Assembly (NCBI GenBank): GCA_016873635.1
Contig: VGWJ01000010.1
Coordinates: forward strand, 1 to 64,000
Source of the DNA: Lentisphaerota bacterium
GTDB lineage: Bacteria > Verrucomicrobiota > Kiritimatiellia > UBA8416 > VGWJ01
Direction: 5' to 3'
DNA length: 64,000 bases
Shown: positions 10,157 through 20,018 of the stretch, in pieces
Position numbering within the stretch: position 1 is the first letter of the stretch
How the letters are laid out: each line of letters opens with the position of its first letter
Position numbers and translations under genes: made by a program
The notes under the pieces: model-generated
Seen by the model: the letters and a program-made list of their open reading frames with translations, nothing else
Database searches by the model: none
What the model was told of the DNA's origin: nothing

Positions 10157-10843
10157 ATGCGCGACGTGTACGAACTGCGCGACGAGCTCGAACGAACGGC
10201 CGCGGGCATGGGCGCGGTCGCGTTCGGGGTGGCCGACCTGAGCGGGCCGGCTCTGCGCGGGACGGGCGCGCCGTCCCCGTTTGCGGAGCGCTTCTCGCGG
10301 GGCGTGGTGCTGGGAATGCGTCTGCAGCGCGCGGTGCTGGACGACCTGGCGGAGCGTCCCACCCCGCTGTACCTTCATCACTACCGCCAGACCAACTACC
10401 AGCTTGACCGCGCGGCCTGGACGGTGGCCGACGCGCTGCAGCGGGCCGGAAGCGCGGCCCTGGCCGTGCCGGCTTCGCAACTCGTGCAGCGCGATCCCCA
10501 GCGGGGGCACCTTTCGCACCGCCGCCTGGGGTGGGCGGCGGGGATCGGCTTCATCGGCCGCAGCACGCTGCTGGTCCACCCGCGCTACGGCGCGCAGATG
10601 CGCTATGTGTCGGTGCTCACCGACGCGCCGCTTCCGGCCGGAATCCCCGTGGCCGGCGACTGCGGATCGTGCCGGGCCTGCCTGGAAGCTTGCCCGGCGC
10701 GGGCCATCGGCGAGCGCGCGGAGGATTTCAACCGGGAGGCCTGCTGCGCCCGGCTGAATGAATTCAGCCGCCTGCCTTTCATCGGCCAGCACATCTGCGG
10801 GCTGTGCGTGAAGGCATGCCTCTTTGACGGTTCGCGTCGATAG
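10157..10843 (+). CDS. 4Fe-4S reductase-like protein (epoxyqueuosine reductase QueG-like fold)
   Basis: GWAAGIGFIGRSTLLVHPRYG, CGSCRACLEACPARAI, FIGQHICGLCVKACLF. Confidence 0.75.
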   Translation: MRDVYELRDELERTAAGMGAVAFGVADLSGPALRGTGAPSPFAERFSRGVVLGMRLQRAVLDDLAERPTPLYLHHYRQTNYQLDRAAWTVADALQRAGSAALAVPASQLVQRDPQRGHLSHRRLGWAAGIGFIGRSTLLVHPRYGAQMRYVSVLTDAPLPAGIPVAGDCGSCRACLEACPARAIGERAEDFNREACCARLNEFSRLPFIGQHICGLCVKACLFDGSRR

Positions 10844-10851
10844 GGGTACCA

Positions 10852-11385
10852 GTGCACAATGATCGAGGATGGGCAGCACCTGCGGCAGCCAGGCTGATCT
10901 GCGGCATGATCGCGCGCGATGGCGAGGACCTCGCGCAAGGCGCGGCGGCCCTGGGGTCGGCGTTCGGGCCGGCTGACAGGATCAGCGCGGTCTATCCGTT
11001 CGACCTGACCGACTACTATGCCGACGAAATGGGCGCGCCGCTCCTGCGTCAGTTCGTCGCATTCGGCGGCAGCTTCGATCCGGCGGAGCTGGCGGCGGTC
11101 AAGCAGCGCACCAACGCGCTGGAGCGGAGCATGGCTGTCGTCGCCGACGGCCGCGCGCGCCGGCGCGTGAACCTTGACCCGGGGTACGTCACCGCCGCCA
11201 ACCTCGTGCTGGCCACGACCAAGAACTCCTCGCACCGCATTCTGCTCGGCGGCGGAATCTACGCCGAGGTTACCCTGACCTTCCGCAAACAGGCCGTCGT
11301 TCCGTTCCCGTGGACCTACCCGGACTTCCGTTCGGGCCGCTACGACGGTTTTCTGCTCGCGGTGCGGCGCGATGCCATGGGTTAG
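10852..11385 (+). CDS. DUF4416 family protein
   Basis: VNLDPGYVTAANLVLATTKNSSHRILLGGGIYAEVTLTFRKQAVVPFPWTYPDFRS. Confidence 0.85.
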   Translation: MHNDRGWAAPAAARLICGMIARDGEDLAQGAAALGSAFGPADRISAVYPFDLTDYYADEMGAPLLRQFVAFGGSFDPAELAAVKQRTNALERSMAVVADGRARRRVNLDPGYVTAANLVLATTKNSSHRILLGGGIYAEVTLTFRKQAVVPFPWTYPDFRSGRYDGFLLAVRRDAMG

Positions 11386-11409
11386 CGACGGGGACCGTCG
11401 GCATCGGCC

Positions 11410-12159
11410 TCAGCGGAACAGGATGTCCGCGACGTTGCGGACGTATTGTTCGTCGCTGACGCCCTCGGTCGCTTCGGGAGGGAAGCGCACCAGCTCCTGC
11501 ATGTGGGCGCGAATGGCCGCGAAGAGCCGCACGCGGTCCTCCGGGTTGAGGAGGGCGCGGCGCATGAGAGCCTGGGCCGCGACGCCGGCTTCGCGGGGCG
11601 AGACGCGGCGGCGCAGGCGGGAAGCCAGGACGGGGTAGGCCCGGAACGAGTTGTACTTGTCGGGCAGGACCTGGTCGAGGTCCGGCTCGGCGAGACGCGG
11701 ATGGCTCACCACGATCGTGTTGGCCGCGATGTCGCCCACGCGCTGGGCGCGGGGGCTGAGCAGGCAGGCGAGGCCGCCCACCAGGTAGAAGGCCGGCAGC
11801 GCGTCCACCGGCCGCAGCAGGTTGCGCACGACGATCTGGCTGAAGGTCAGGCGCAGCCCCTGCTCGTCCATGACCTGCAGGCGCAGAAGGCGCTTGCCCA
11901 CGGTCTGGCCCTGCCAGAGCCATTCCAGCGCGATGCCGTAGCCGAAAGAAAGCGCGAACGAACCGACCAGCCAGACCGCGCCGGCAAGGTCGGCGCTGAT
12001 CACGCCCAGGAAGCGCAGCGCCGCGCTGACCGCCGCGGAAAGGATCTGCACGCAGGCGCGGTCCACGGCCAGGGCCAGGAAACGCGTCACGGGCCCCGCG
12101 AGACGCAGGGGAAAGACGATGCCTTCCGGGGTCTGGATTGTCAGGTGTCGGGCGTACAT
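11410..12159 (-). CDS. RDD-family membrane protein
   Basis: GPVTRFLALAVDRA...GQTVGKRLLRLQVMDEQGLRLTFSQIVVRNLLRPVDALP. Confidence 0.85.
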   Translation of the reverse strand: MYARHLTIQTPEGIVFPLRLAGPVTRFLALAVDRACVQILSAAVSAALRFLGVISADLAGAVWLVGSFALSFGYGIALEWLWQGQTVGKRLLRLQVMDEQGLRLTFSQIVVRNLLRPVDALPAFYLVGGLACLLSPRAQRVGDIAANTIVVSHPRLAEPDLDQVLPDKYNSFRAYPVLASRLRRRVSPREAGVAAQALMRRALLNPEDRVRLFAAIRAHMQELVRFPPEATEGVSDEQYVRNVADILFR

Positions 12160-13148
12160 TCCGCTTTCCGGCCGGATCGCGCCAGGAACACGGTCAGCAG
12201 GACCAGTTCCAGGGCGCCGAACGCGATCTTGATGGCATAAGGAATCGTGGGCGCGTGGTATTGCGAGAGGAACGCTTCCACGATGCCCGCCCATACCAGC
12301 AGCAGGGCCACGCCGAAAATGAGCGTGACCACGTCCGGTCCCGCGGCGCGCAGGCGCGCCTTGAAGGACATGCGGCGGCGGCGGCCGAGCATGGCCCCGG
12401 CCAGCACAAGGCCCGCCTGTCCCGCCAGCAGGATGGCCGGGATTTCCACGGATCCGTGCGGCAGCAGCCAGCCCAGCAGGAACCTGGTCTGTCCCGCGGC
12501 GACGTAGTCCGCGGCGACGGCGCCCAGCAGCGTGCCGTTGTAGAAGAGCAGCACGCCGGTGCCGATGCCCCACGTCGCGCCCATGGCCATGGTCCCGATC
12601 GCGACGCGCGTGTTGTGGGTCATGTACCAGGCCGCGCCCTGCGCCTTGCTGCCCTCGAGCTCGTCATCAAGCGCGCTTTCCTCCCGGGCCACACGGTCGT
12701 CGGGATGCTGCAGCAGGCGCCCGAGCGGCATGAGCACCTCGCGCGCGTCGGGATCGAGCATCACGGCCAGAGCGCCGAACAGGCAGCCGGCGACGGTTAC
12801 GGCCGCCGACAGGCGAAGCGCGCCGGCATGGCGGCGCACGGTGGAGGGGAAGACCGCGAAAAACCAGTGCAGGGGGCGCAGGCGGTGTCCCGCGCGGCGG
12901 GTCTCGTGGGTCTCGCCGTAGGCGCGGGCCACGAGGGTTTCGAGATAGGTGCGGGTTTCGCGCTCGGCGCCGAACGTGGCCAGGCGCGCCAGGTCGGCGG
13001 AAACGCGCTCATACAGGTAATGGAAGCGGCGCAGCGCCGGAAGCGTCATGCGCCGCAACGGCGCGCGATCGAGGTCGCGCAGGACGCCCTCCAGCTCGGT
13101 CCAATACGGGCGTTCGCTCGCGATGAACTTCTGCAGGTCGATGATCAC
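12141..13148 (-). CDS. Stage II sporulation protein M (SpoIIM)-family membrane protein
   Basis: NTRVAIGTMAMGATWGIGTGVLLFYNGTLLGAVAADYVAAGQ...LLPHGSVEIPAILLAGQAGL. Confidence 0.85.
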   Translation of the reverse strand: MIIDLQKFIASERPYWTELEGVLRDLDRAPLRRMTLPALRRFHYLYERVSADLARLATFGAERETRTYLETLVARAYGETHETRRAGHRLRPLHWFFAVFPSTVRRHAGALRLSAAVTVAGCLFGALAVMLDPDAREVLMPLGRLLQHPDDRVAREESALDDELEGSKAQGAAWYMTHNTRVAIGTMAMGATWGIGTGVLLFYNGTLLGAVAADYVAAGQTRFLLGWLLPHGSVEIPAILLAGQAGLVLAGAMLGRRRRMSFKARLRAAGPDVVTLIFGVALLLVWAGIVEAFLSQYHAPTIPYAIKIAFGALELVLLTVFLARSGRKAECTPDT

Positions 13149-14470
13149 AGCAACTGCCTCGCTTTGACGTTCATGTACTCCGTCACCAGGCGGACGCTGA
13201 GGGCGGCCTTGTCCGTGACCGCCAGCCTGACGCCCTTGCGCCGCAGGCTTCGCTCGATTTCGCGCAGATCATGCCAGATCAGGTGTCCGGCCAGCCGGCG
13301 GTAGACGTCGGCGTCGCCGGCGTCGCCGGCGAACAGCGGCCCCGTGTCGGCCTCGCGGAGCATGCAGACCAGCACCACGTGCTGGCGGCAGACGAGGTCC
13401 ACGCGTTCCAGGAAGGTCTCGGCCAGGACGGGATCGCCCAGGTCGGTCAGGATCATCAGCAGGGCGCGGCGGCGCAGGCGCAGGCGCACGAAGCTGAAGA
13501 GCTCGTCGAAATCGGGGCTGGCCACTTCCGCGTCCAGCGCGTGCGCGGCGTCCCGGCAGGCGCTGTAATGCGCGCGTCCGCTCCCGGCGCGGATGAAACG
13601 GCGCATGCGGCTGCCGAACGCGCCCAGCCCGAAGAGGTCCCCCTGCTGCTCGGCGGCGAGTCCCATGACGAGGCTGGCCGCGATGTAGCGGTCGAGCACG
13701 GTTTGTCCGTCGGAGGTCTTGCCGCTCATGCGCGAGGTGTCCACCAGGACGTAGACCTCCTGCGTCTTCTCGATCTGGAAAAGCTTGGTCACCGGCCGCC
13801 CGCGCTTGGCGGTGGCCTTCCAATGGATGTCGTCGTAGCTGTCGCCCGGAAGATACTCCCGCAGCTTTTCGAAGTCGCGGCCCTGGCCGACCATGCGCTG
13901 CGTGTGCAGGCCGAACAGGCCGCGGTTGAGGAACAGGGCCGCGAGCCGGCGGCGGTCCTCCGCGAGGCTGGGATAGACCCGTATCTCGGACCGGCAGGCC
14001 GAGGCGCCCCGCGCGTGCCAGAAGCCCAGCGGGGACGGCACCTCGAACAGGCAGCGTTCCAGCAGGTAGCGCCCGCGCGTCCCGGGCAGGCAGGGCCATT
14101 TCACGCGGCAGCGGGCGGCGCCGCGGGGAAGGGCGACCTCCATGGCGTCATGCTCGGAGCGCACGGCCTCCGGCAGCGGCAGGCCCACGCGCAGGCGCGA
14201 GAGCCGCGGGCGCCCGCCGGCGCCGCCCGTAGCGACGAACACGGCGATGGCCCCGGGCCGGTCGAGCGTGAGGCGCACGACCGGGGGCAGCGCGACGCGC
14301 ACGCCGCGCCGCCGCAGGCGGGCCAGGCAGGCGTCGACGGCGGCGACGCCGCCCAGCGCGCCGAACAGCGCCGCCGCCAGCGGCGCGGACGACGGCACAA
14401 GTCCGGCCAGAGCCGCGAACGGCAGCAGCGCGGCCGCCCAGGCCAGGAGCCTGTTGCCGGGCACAATCAT
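13145..14470 (-). CDS. DUF58 domain protein
   Basis: LREYLPGDSYDDIHWKATAKRGRPVTKLFQIEKTQEVYVLVDTSRMSG. Confidence 0.92.
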   Translation of the reverse strand: MIVPGNRLLAWAAALLPFAALAGLVPSSAPLAAALFGALGGVAAVDACLARLRRRGVRVALPPVVRLTLDRPGAIAVFVATGGAGGRPRLSRLRVGLPLPEAVRSEHDAMEVALPRGAARCRVKWPCLPGTRGRYLLERCLFEVPSPLGFWHARGASACRSEIRVYPSLAEDRRRLAALFLNRGLFGLHTQRMVGQGRDFEKLREYLPGDSYDDIHWKATAKRGRPVTKLFQIEKTQEVYVLVDTSRMSGKTSDGQTVLDRYIAASLVMGLAAEQQGDLFGLGAFGSRMRRFIRAGSGRAHYSACRDAAHALDAEVASPDFDELFSFVRLRLRRRALLMILTDLGDPVLAETFLERVDLVCRQHVVLVCMLREADTGPLFAGDAGDADVYRRLAGHLIWHDLREIERSLRRKGVRLAVTDKAALSVRLVTEYMNVKARQLL

Positions 14471-15432
14471 CTGGGCACCGTCACCTCGCGCAGGATGTCC
14501 GCAATCACTTCGCCCACGGTGAGACCTTCGATCTCGAATTCGGGCCGCAGGATCAGGCGGTGCGACAGCACGGGCGAAGCCGTGTCCTTGACGTCGTCGG
14601 GCGTAACGAAGTCGCGGCCCGACAGGGCGGCCAGGGCGCGGGAAGCGGCGAGGATCGCCTGCGTGGCGCGCGGCCCGGCGCCCACCAGCACGTTCGCGTG
14701 CGCGCGCGTCTGCCGCACCACGTCGACGATGTAGCCCAGGATTTCGTCCCGCACCGTGACGGCCTGGAGCGTCCGCCGCAGGCGGATGAGCTCTTCGCCG
14801 TCGATCACGCTCCGGACCGCCCCGCCCGCCAGCACGGCTTCGGGCGCGTCGTCGCCGAGCATGCGCCCGGCCAGCGCGAGCTCCTCGTCGCGGGCCGGAC
14901 ACTCCATGGGAATCTTGAACATGAAGCGGTCCTTCTGCGCTTCGGGCAGCGGATACGTGCCTTCGTACTCGATGGGATTCTGCGTGGCGAAGACCGTGAA
15001 ATTCGGCGAAAGCGCATGCGTCTCGCGGTCGATCGTCACGAGGCGCTCCTGCATGGCCTGCAGCAGCGCGGACTGCGTCTTGGCCGGCGCGCGGTTGATT
15101 TCGTCGGCCAGCAGGAACGTGGTGAAAACGGGCCCCCTGATCAGCGTGAAGCGGTTCTCCCTGAGGTTGAACACGTTCGTGCCGATGATGTCCGCGGGCA
15201 TCAGGTCCGGCGTGAACTGGATGCGCTGCGCTTCGCAGCCCAGGACCCGGCCCAGGGTGCGCACGAGCAGCGTCTTGGCCACGCCGGGCACGCCTTCCAC
15301 CAGGGCGTGATTGCCGGTGAAGATGGTGATCAGCGCCATGTCCACGGCCCTGGCCTGTCCGATGATCACCTTGCCCACTTCCGCCCGCGCCCGCGAGAGG
15401 ACTTCGTTCAGTCGCTGGGTATCCGTGCTCAT
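14467..15432 (-). CDS. MoxR-family AAA ATPase
   Basis: GNHALVEGVPGVAKTLLVRTLG, LLADEINRAPAKTQSALLQAMQE, FATQNPIEYEGTYPLPEAQKDRFMFKI. Confidence 0.96.
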   Translation of the reverse strand: MSTDTQRLNEVLSRARAEVGKVIIGQARAVDMALITIFTGNHALVEGVPGVAKTLLVRTLGRVLGCEAQRIQFTPDLMPADIIGTNVFNLRENRFTLIRGPVFTTFLLADEINRAPAKTQSALLQAMQERLVTIDRETHALSPNFTVFATQNPIEYEGTYPLPEAQKDRFMFKIPMECPARDEELALAGRMLGDDAPEAVLAGGAVRSVIDGEELIRLRRTLQAVTVRDEILGYIVDVVRQTRAHANVLVGAGPRATQAILAASRALAALSGRDFVTPDDVKDTASPVLSHRLILRPEFEIEGLTVGEVIADILREVTVPR

Positions 15433-15503
15433 TTCCCGTTCTCCTTCGCTTTCGGCCCGTGGCCCGTCACTCGCCGTTTGCCGCCAGACACCGGTCCTGC
15501 CCG

Positions 15504-17594
15504 CTACCTTCGCTTCGCGATCTCACACATGCGGCTGTAGGTCGCCGCGAGATTCCGTTTGCCCGGCGGACGCCGGGCCGCTTCCCGCGCAAGCTGCTCC
15601 AGCTCGGCGCAGCGGCCGGCCTGCTTCCGGCTGAGGCTTCCGAGCGACCGGCGCCATTCGGCGACGCAGGTGGCCAGCACCGCGCCCGGGGGTATGCTTC
15701 GCCGCAGCAGGTTGGTGAGGCCGGCCTTGGAATCCTTGCCCGCGGCGACGACGGCGCGGGCGTCGCCGCCCGCCGCGGCGGGCGGGGGCACAAAAACGGT
15801 CGCGCCGCGCCACACGAACAGAAGCGCCAGCAGCAGGAGTCCGGCCGCGAACCATTGCAGGCCGTACTGCCGGGCCAGGGTGGCCACGCCGCGTTGCCTG
15901 GCCAGGCCGCGCTCGTATTCGTCGAAGACCACGCGGCGGTGGGGGCCCAGGAGCCAGGCCAGCAGGGCGGGGTGCCGTTCGCGCCGCATGGCTTCGTTGG
16001 AAACGAAATACGACATGGCCGACAGGACCACGGAGCCGCGGCCGAAATCGCGCGCGATGATCACGGGCCTGTTCCGCCGCGCGTAGACCGTGCGCCACTC
16101 CGGGGCGCCGTTGGTGAATACCAGGGAGGTATGGCATGAGACGGCGGGCGGAAGGCCGGCCGGTTCGAACCCGGGCGCCAGGAAGGCGAGCTCGGCCTGA
16201 TCCGCCGGCAGATCCTCGAATCCCACGCCCCACAGCGCCATCAGAGACACCGGTTGCGCCTCCGGCCGGTCCTCGTCCCTCTTGCGTTCTTTCGGCTCCT
16301 TCGCGTCCGCCTCATCTTCCTCCTCGCCCTTGTCCGCGTTCCCCCCGCCGTCCCCGTCCCCGCTCTTCCAGTTGCGCGGCATGAAGGTCACAACCAGTCT
16401 GCCGCCGTCCCGGATCATGCCGCCCGCGAAAGCGGCGGCATGGCGGTCGACATACAGCGGGTTCCCGGAGGGCGCGCCCAGGAAGAGCACGGTTGCCGCG
16501 GGCTCGCCGGCGCGCGCCGCCAGCGACTCGTGCAGGCGTTCGACCGCGACTCCTTCGCACAGGGACAGCGCTTCGTAGAGGATGCGCGTGCCGAGAGGAT
16601 CGCTGCGCAGCGAGGAGTAGGCGGGATAGACGTCGCCCGCGCGGAAGCGCATCGTGAACAGGCGCGCGACGCCGAAGGCGAACAGGCCCAGCAGGACCAC
16701 CATCAGCAGCGCGGCGACCGTGCCGGCTCCGGCGGCCCGCTCCGGCGGCGCGTCCTCGAAGATGGCGCGGCGGTTCGCTTCCAGGCGCGCGAGGTCGTCG
16801 GCGGTGGCCGCGCGGGTGCCGTACCAGACGTGTTCGATCGCGCTGACGCCGCCGGCGAACGCGGCCCGCAGGGCCGGGCGCCCGCGGGCGCGGCGTTCCA
16901 GTTCGCGCATGTACTCGCGGTTGGACTTGAAAGCGGCAACGGTCAGACGCTCGCAGCGCGCGAGGTGGGAGAGGCAGGCCAGAAAGACGGCCCGCATGGC
17001 CAGGCGATAGTCGCCGCGGCCGGCGTAATCGCCCGCCAGGCGCAGCCATTCGTCCGAGGGCAGGGCGTCGGCCTTCACGCCGTCGTCGCGGATGTCGGGG
17101 GTCGCGGGCACGGCCACGGCCGCGGCCGCGCGCGCCCGGGCGCGTCTCTTCCAGAGCCGCAGCAGGAGTATCGCCAGCACGCTGGCGGACGCGGCCAGGA
17201 GCGCGAACATCAGCAGTCGCACCGAGGTCTGCCAGTCGAGATCGCGCGCGGACGGCCGGGGCGCGCGGCGCCTGTCCCATTTCTCGAGCAGGTCATCGAT
17301 CCACTGCCCCCAGCGCCTGATTACGCGCCAGACGCGCCCGGCCGCCTTGCGCAGCATGTCGCCCGCGTTGCGCCAGAAAGCGGTGAAGATGCCGGTTTCT
17401 CCGGCGGCTTCCTCGGCGGCGAGGCGCTCGCGCGGCAGGCGCCAGGCAAATTCGGGGCGCGCGACCACGGTTTCGATGGCGCTGTCGAGCTCGCCCGCGG
17501 GAACGGGCGCGGCGGCGGCGGAAGGATGCGGGGTGGCGCAACGCGCGAGGGGCGCCGCCAGCATCAGCAGGACGAAAAGCACCGCGATTTTCAC
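15504..17594 (-). CDS. Membrane protein combining a DUF4129-like region and a DUF4350-like region in one ORF
   Basis: GTG start 17594; N-half LAGDYAGRGDYRLAMRAVFLACLSHLARCE..; C-half GDVYPAYSSLRSDPLGTRILYEAL...ALLAWLLGPHRRVVFDEYERG. Confidence 0.75.
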   Translation of the reverse strand: MKIAVLFVLLMLAAPLARCATPHPSAAAAPVPAGELDSAIETVVARPEFAWRLPRERLAAEEAAGETGIFTAFWRNAGDMLRKAAGRVWRVIRRWGQWIDDLLEKWDRRRAPRPSARDLDWQTSVRLLMFALLAASASVLAILLLRLWKRRARARAAAAVAVPATPDIRDDGVKADALPSDEWLRLAGDYAGRGDYRLAMRAVFLACLSHLARCERLTVAAFKSNREYMRELERRARGRPALRAAFAGGVSAIEHVWYGTRAATADDLARLEANRRAIFEDAPPERAAGAGTVAALLMVVLLGLFAFGVARLFTMRFRAGDVYPAYSSLRSDPLGTRILYEALSLCEGVAVERLHESLAARAGEPAATVLFLGAPSGNPLYVDRHAAAFAGGMIRDGGRLVVTFMPRNWKSGDGDGGGNADKGEEEDEADAKEPKERKRDEDRPEAQPVSLMALWGVGFEDLPADQAELAFLAPGFEPAGLPPAVSCHTSLVFTNGAPEWRTVYARRNRPVIIARDFGRGSVVLSAMSYFVSNEAMRRERHPALLAWLLGPHRRVVFDEYERGLARQRGVATLARQYGLQWFAAGLLLLALLFVWRGATVFVPPPAAAGGDARAVVAAGKDSKAGLTNLLRRSIPPGAVLATCVAEWRRSLGSLSRKQAGRCAELEQLAREAARRPPGKRNLAATYSRMCEIAKRR

Positions 17595-18592
17595 GCCTCC
17601 GCTCCGTACTTGCGCTCCGTTTCCCGGCGCGCCCGCTTCAGCTCCACGAGCAGATCCTCGCCCGTGCGCCGCGCTTCGCCGGCGAAACAACGCAGCACGT
17701 GCACGGCCTTCATGACGGGGTCGAGGCACAGGTAGGATATGCCGAAGACGCTCATCAGAAAAGTGGTGTTGAACACGGCGTGCCAGCCGCTGAGCGTGAA
17801 AACGGTCTGCATGCCCAGCAGGGCGTGCAGCATCCGCGGCGCGACGATCAGCAGCGCGGCGACGTTGGCCGCCACGGCGCAGCCGAACGGCGCCAGGGGC
17901 AGCACGGCCAGGAAGATCAGCATCAGCGCCGCCGCGAACCAGAGCAGGCCCTGCATGTGATGCAGCTCGGGAGTGAGCGACACGACCAGCCGCGCCGCTC
18001 CGAAGGCGGCCAGCATTCCGGCGCACAGCAGCCACGGGCTCAGGAGCCAGATCACGACGTGATTCTGCCGCGGCCAGAGGGTGGCCAGGCGCAGGGCGCG
18101 GCGCGCGACCTCGCGGACGTCGCCGCCGCTTCCGTCGCCCAGCGCGGTCACGTTCTGGTAGAACGCGTGCGCCGCGTAGAAGGGTGCCATCAGGAATAGC
18201 GCCAGCGGAATGACGAGCATGCCCGGCGGCTGAAGCGCCGTCTGCACGGCCGCGAGGCGCGCGACGCGCCGCCAGCCCCACGCGGCGCGCGCGCCGGCCA
18301 CGAGATCGCGCAGCCCCGCCGCGAACACGGCCTGCCAGATCTTCATCCACAGAAACATGAGCGCCATGCCCAGCGCGGCCGCCAGGCTGCGCCGCGCGGC
18401 GAAGGCGCTGCGGCTCATGTCGGACCAGAAGAACAGGAAAGCCAGAACGAACGGCGCGGCGCCCGCGTAGTAGGCGGCGAGAACGGCAAGCGGCGCGGAC
18501 CGCAACAGATGAAAGGCGTCGGTGATCACGTCCAGGGCGCCGGGCTCGGCCGGGCGGCGGCGGGCGCGCGCGGAAGAGGCGGCGCCGCTCAT
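17591..18592 (-). CDS. Multi-pass membrane protein
   Basis: Many hydrophobic segments; ATGA-type overlaps with neighbours in the MoxR operon. Confidence 0.7.
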   Translation of the reverse strand: MSGAASSARARRRPAEPGALDVITDAFHLLRSAPLAVLAAYYAGAAPFVLAFLFFWSDMSRSAFAARRSLAAALGMALMFLWMKIWQAVFAAGLRDLVAGARAAWGWRRVARLAAVQTALQPPGMLVIPLALFLMAPFYAAHAFYQNVTALGDGSGGDVREVARRALRLATLWPRQNHVVIWLLSPWLLCAGMLAAFGAARLVVSLTPELHHMQGLLWFAAALMLIFLAVLPLAPFGCAVAANVAALLIVAPRMLHALLGMQTVFTLSGWHAVFNTTFLMSVFGISYLCLDPVMKAVHVLRCFAGEARRTGEDLLVELKRARRETERKYGAEA

Positions 18593-18915
18593 GGCCGCTC
18601 CCACGGGATTTCGCGCCAGAGCGCGCCTTCGTGAAACGACGACGGCAGCCGCAGCAGCGCCTGGGCGACGTAGTAAAACACCAGCCAGGCCGTGAGGAAA
18701 CCGGCGGCGCAGCGCAGCGCGGCGGCCAGGAGGGCCTGCAGCCCCCCCCCGCGGCCCCGCGGCGGAACGGACCGGCGCAGGCAGGCGGCGCACATGACGC
18801 GTCCCTCGTGCTCGGTGATGCACTCGCGGCAGAAACAGCGGCCGCACGCGGGACAGCGCGCGGCGGCCTCGCGGCCCGCGTGGTTGAAGCACTTCTGTGT
18901 CGCGATCTGGCTCAT
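18589..18915 (-). CDS. B-box-type zinc-finger membrane protein
   Basis: MSQIATQKCFNHAGREAAARCPACGRCFCRECITEHEGRVMCAACL followed by a TM segment. Confidence 0.75.
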   Translation of the reverse strand: MSQIATQKCFNHAGREAAARCPACGRCFCRECITEHEGRVMCAACLRRSVPPRGRGGGLQALLAAALRCAAGFLTAWLVFYYVAQALLRLPSSFHEGALWREIPWERP

Positions 18916-20006
18916 GCGGGCGGGGGGGGCGGAAGGGGCGGGGGCGCGCCGCCCGCGGGGCGGCGCCGGTGCCCGCGCAGGCTGAGCAGTCCGCCGAAAC
19001 CGATGACCGCCGATATGATCAAAGCGGCGATGAAAACGACGGCCTGGCCGGGCGAATCCAGGGGCGAAGTCGCGGCCATGGCGCGGAGCTGGGCCCACGC
19101 GTCGCCCGCCGTTTCGGGGTTGGCGATGGAGAACACCGTCGAGTGAATCATGCCGTAGACGTAGGTGAAGACCAGGTAGCCCAGCGCGCCCCAGGTGAGC
19201 GCCCGCGTGGCGGCCGGCAGATCCGTGCGGTGCTGCCGCGCCAGCGCCGTCACGGTGGCGGCGATCATGGCCATCCCGATCGCCATGCCCAGCAGGAGCA
19301 GCGCCGCGCCGCCGGAAAAGAAGCGCAGGCATGAATGGCAGACGTCGGCGATCAGGACCGCAAAGAGCCACTCATGGGCGTGGCCGCGGTAGGGCGCGAT
19401 CTCCGGCGCGGGCAGGGCGCGCGCGCGCGCGGCGCGCGCCGGCGGGGCGGCGGGCGGGACGCCGCCGGCGGCCGGCGCGGCGGAGAGCTCCGCTTCGTGC
19501 CGGGCGGCCTCGGCGTCGGCCAGCGCGCCCTGCGCGGCCTCGATGCGCGCGCGGAGCAGGGCCGCGGCGCGCCTGGCCGACTTGAGGCGGCGCAGCGGGT
19601 AGAGGCGTTCGGTCTGCACGGCGGTGCGGATCGCGCACGCGCAGGTGGGCCCGCGGATGAAGTTGACGAGCAGGGCCAGGCCGGAGAGCGCCGCCGCCGC
19701 GCCGCAGGCGACGGCCGCGGCCGGGTGCCACGCGAACGCCAGCGCCGCCAGCGTCAGGGCCAGCATGACGGCGGCCAAGAACGCCAGCGCCAGGCTCTCG
19801 ATCATGCCGAGCGCCGTGCGCGTAAGCGTGAGCGCCTGGATGTCCGCGAAATAGAAGCGTTTGTAGGACTCGCTGAAGCTGCGGTTCACAACCAGCAGAA
19901 GGTGGTCCGGACCCAGCCAGAGGCTGTGCCGCGCCGCGTAGACCAGTCCCACCGCGGCGCGCGTCTGCCGGCCCAGCCTGCGGTACGTGCGTTCCTTGCG
20001 TCTCAT
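18912..20006 (-). CDS. Membrane protein of unknown function
   Basis: PH-like N-terminus (HSLWLGPDHLLLVVNRSFSESYKRFYFADIQALTL) and several TM segments; translational overlap with next gene. Confidence 0.65.
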   Translation of the reverse strand: MRRKERTYRRLGRQTRAAVGLVYAARHSLWLGPDHLLLVVNRSFSESYKRFYFADIQALTLTRTALGMIESLALAFLAAVMLALTLAALAFAWHPAAAVACGAAAALSGLALLVNFIRGPTCACAIRTAVQTERLYPLRRLKSARRAAALLRARIEAAQGALADAEAARHEAELSAAPAAGGVPPAAPPARAARARALPAPEIAPYRGHAHEWLFAVLIADVCHSCLRFFSGGAALLLLGMAIGMAMIAATVTALARQHRTDLPAATRALTWGALGYLVFTYVYGMIHSTVFSIANPETAGDAWAQLRAMAATSPLDSPGQAVVFIAALIISAVIGFGGLLSLRGHRRRPAGGAPPPLPPPPPA

Positions 20007-20018
20007 CTCACGGTCTTC

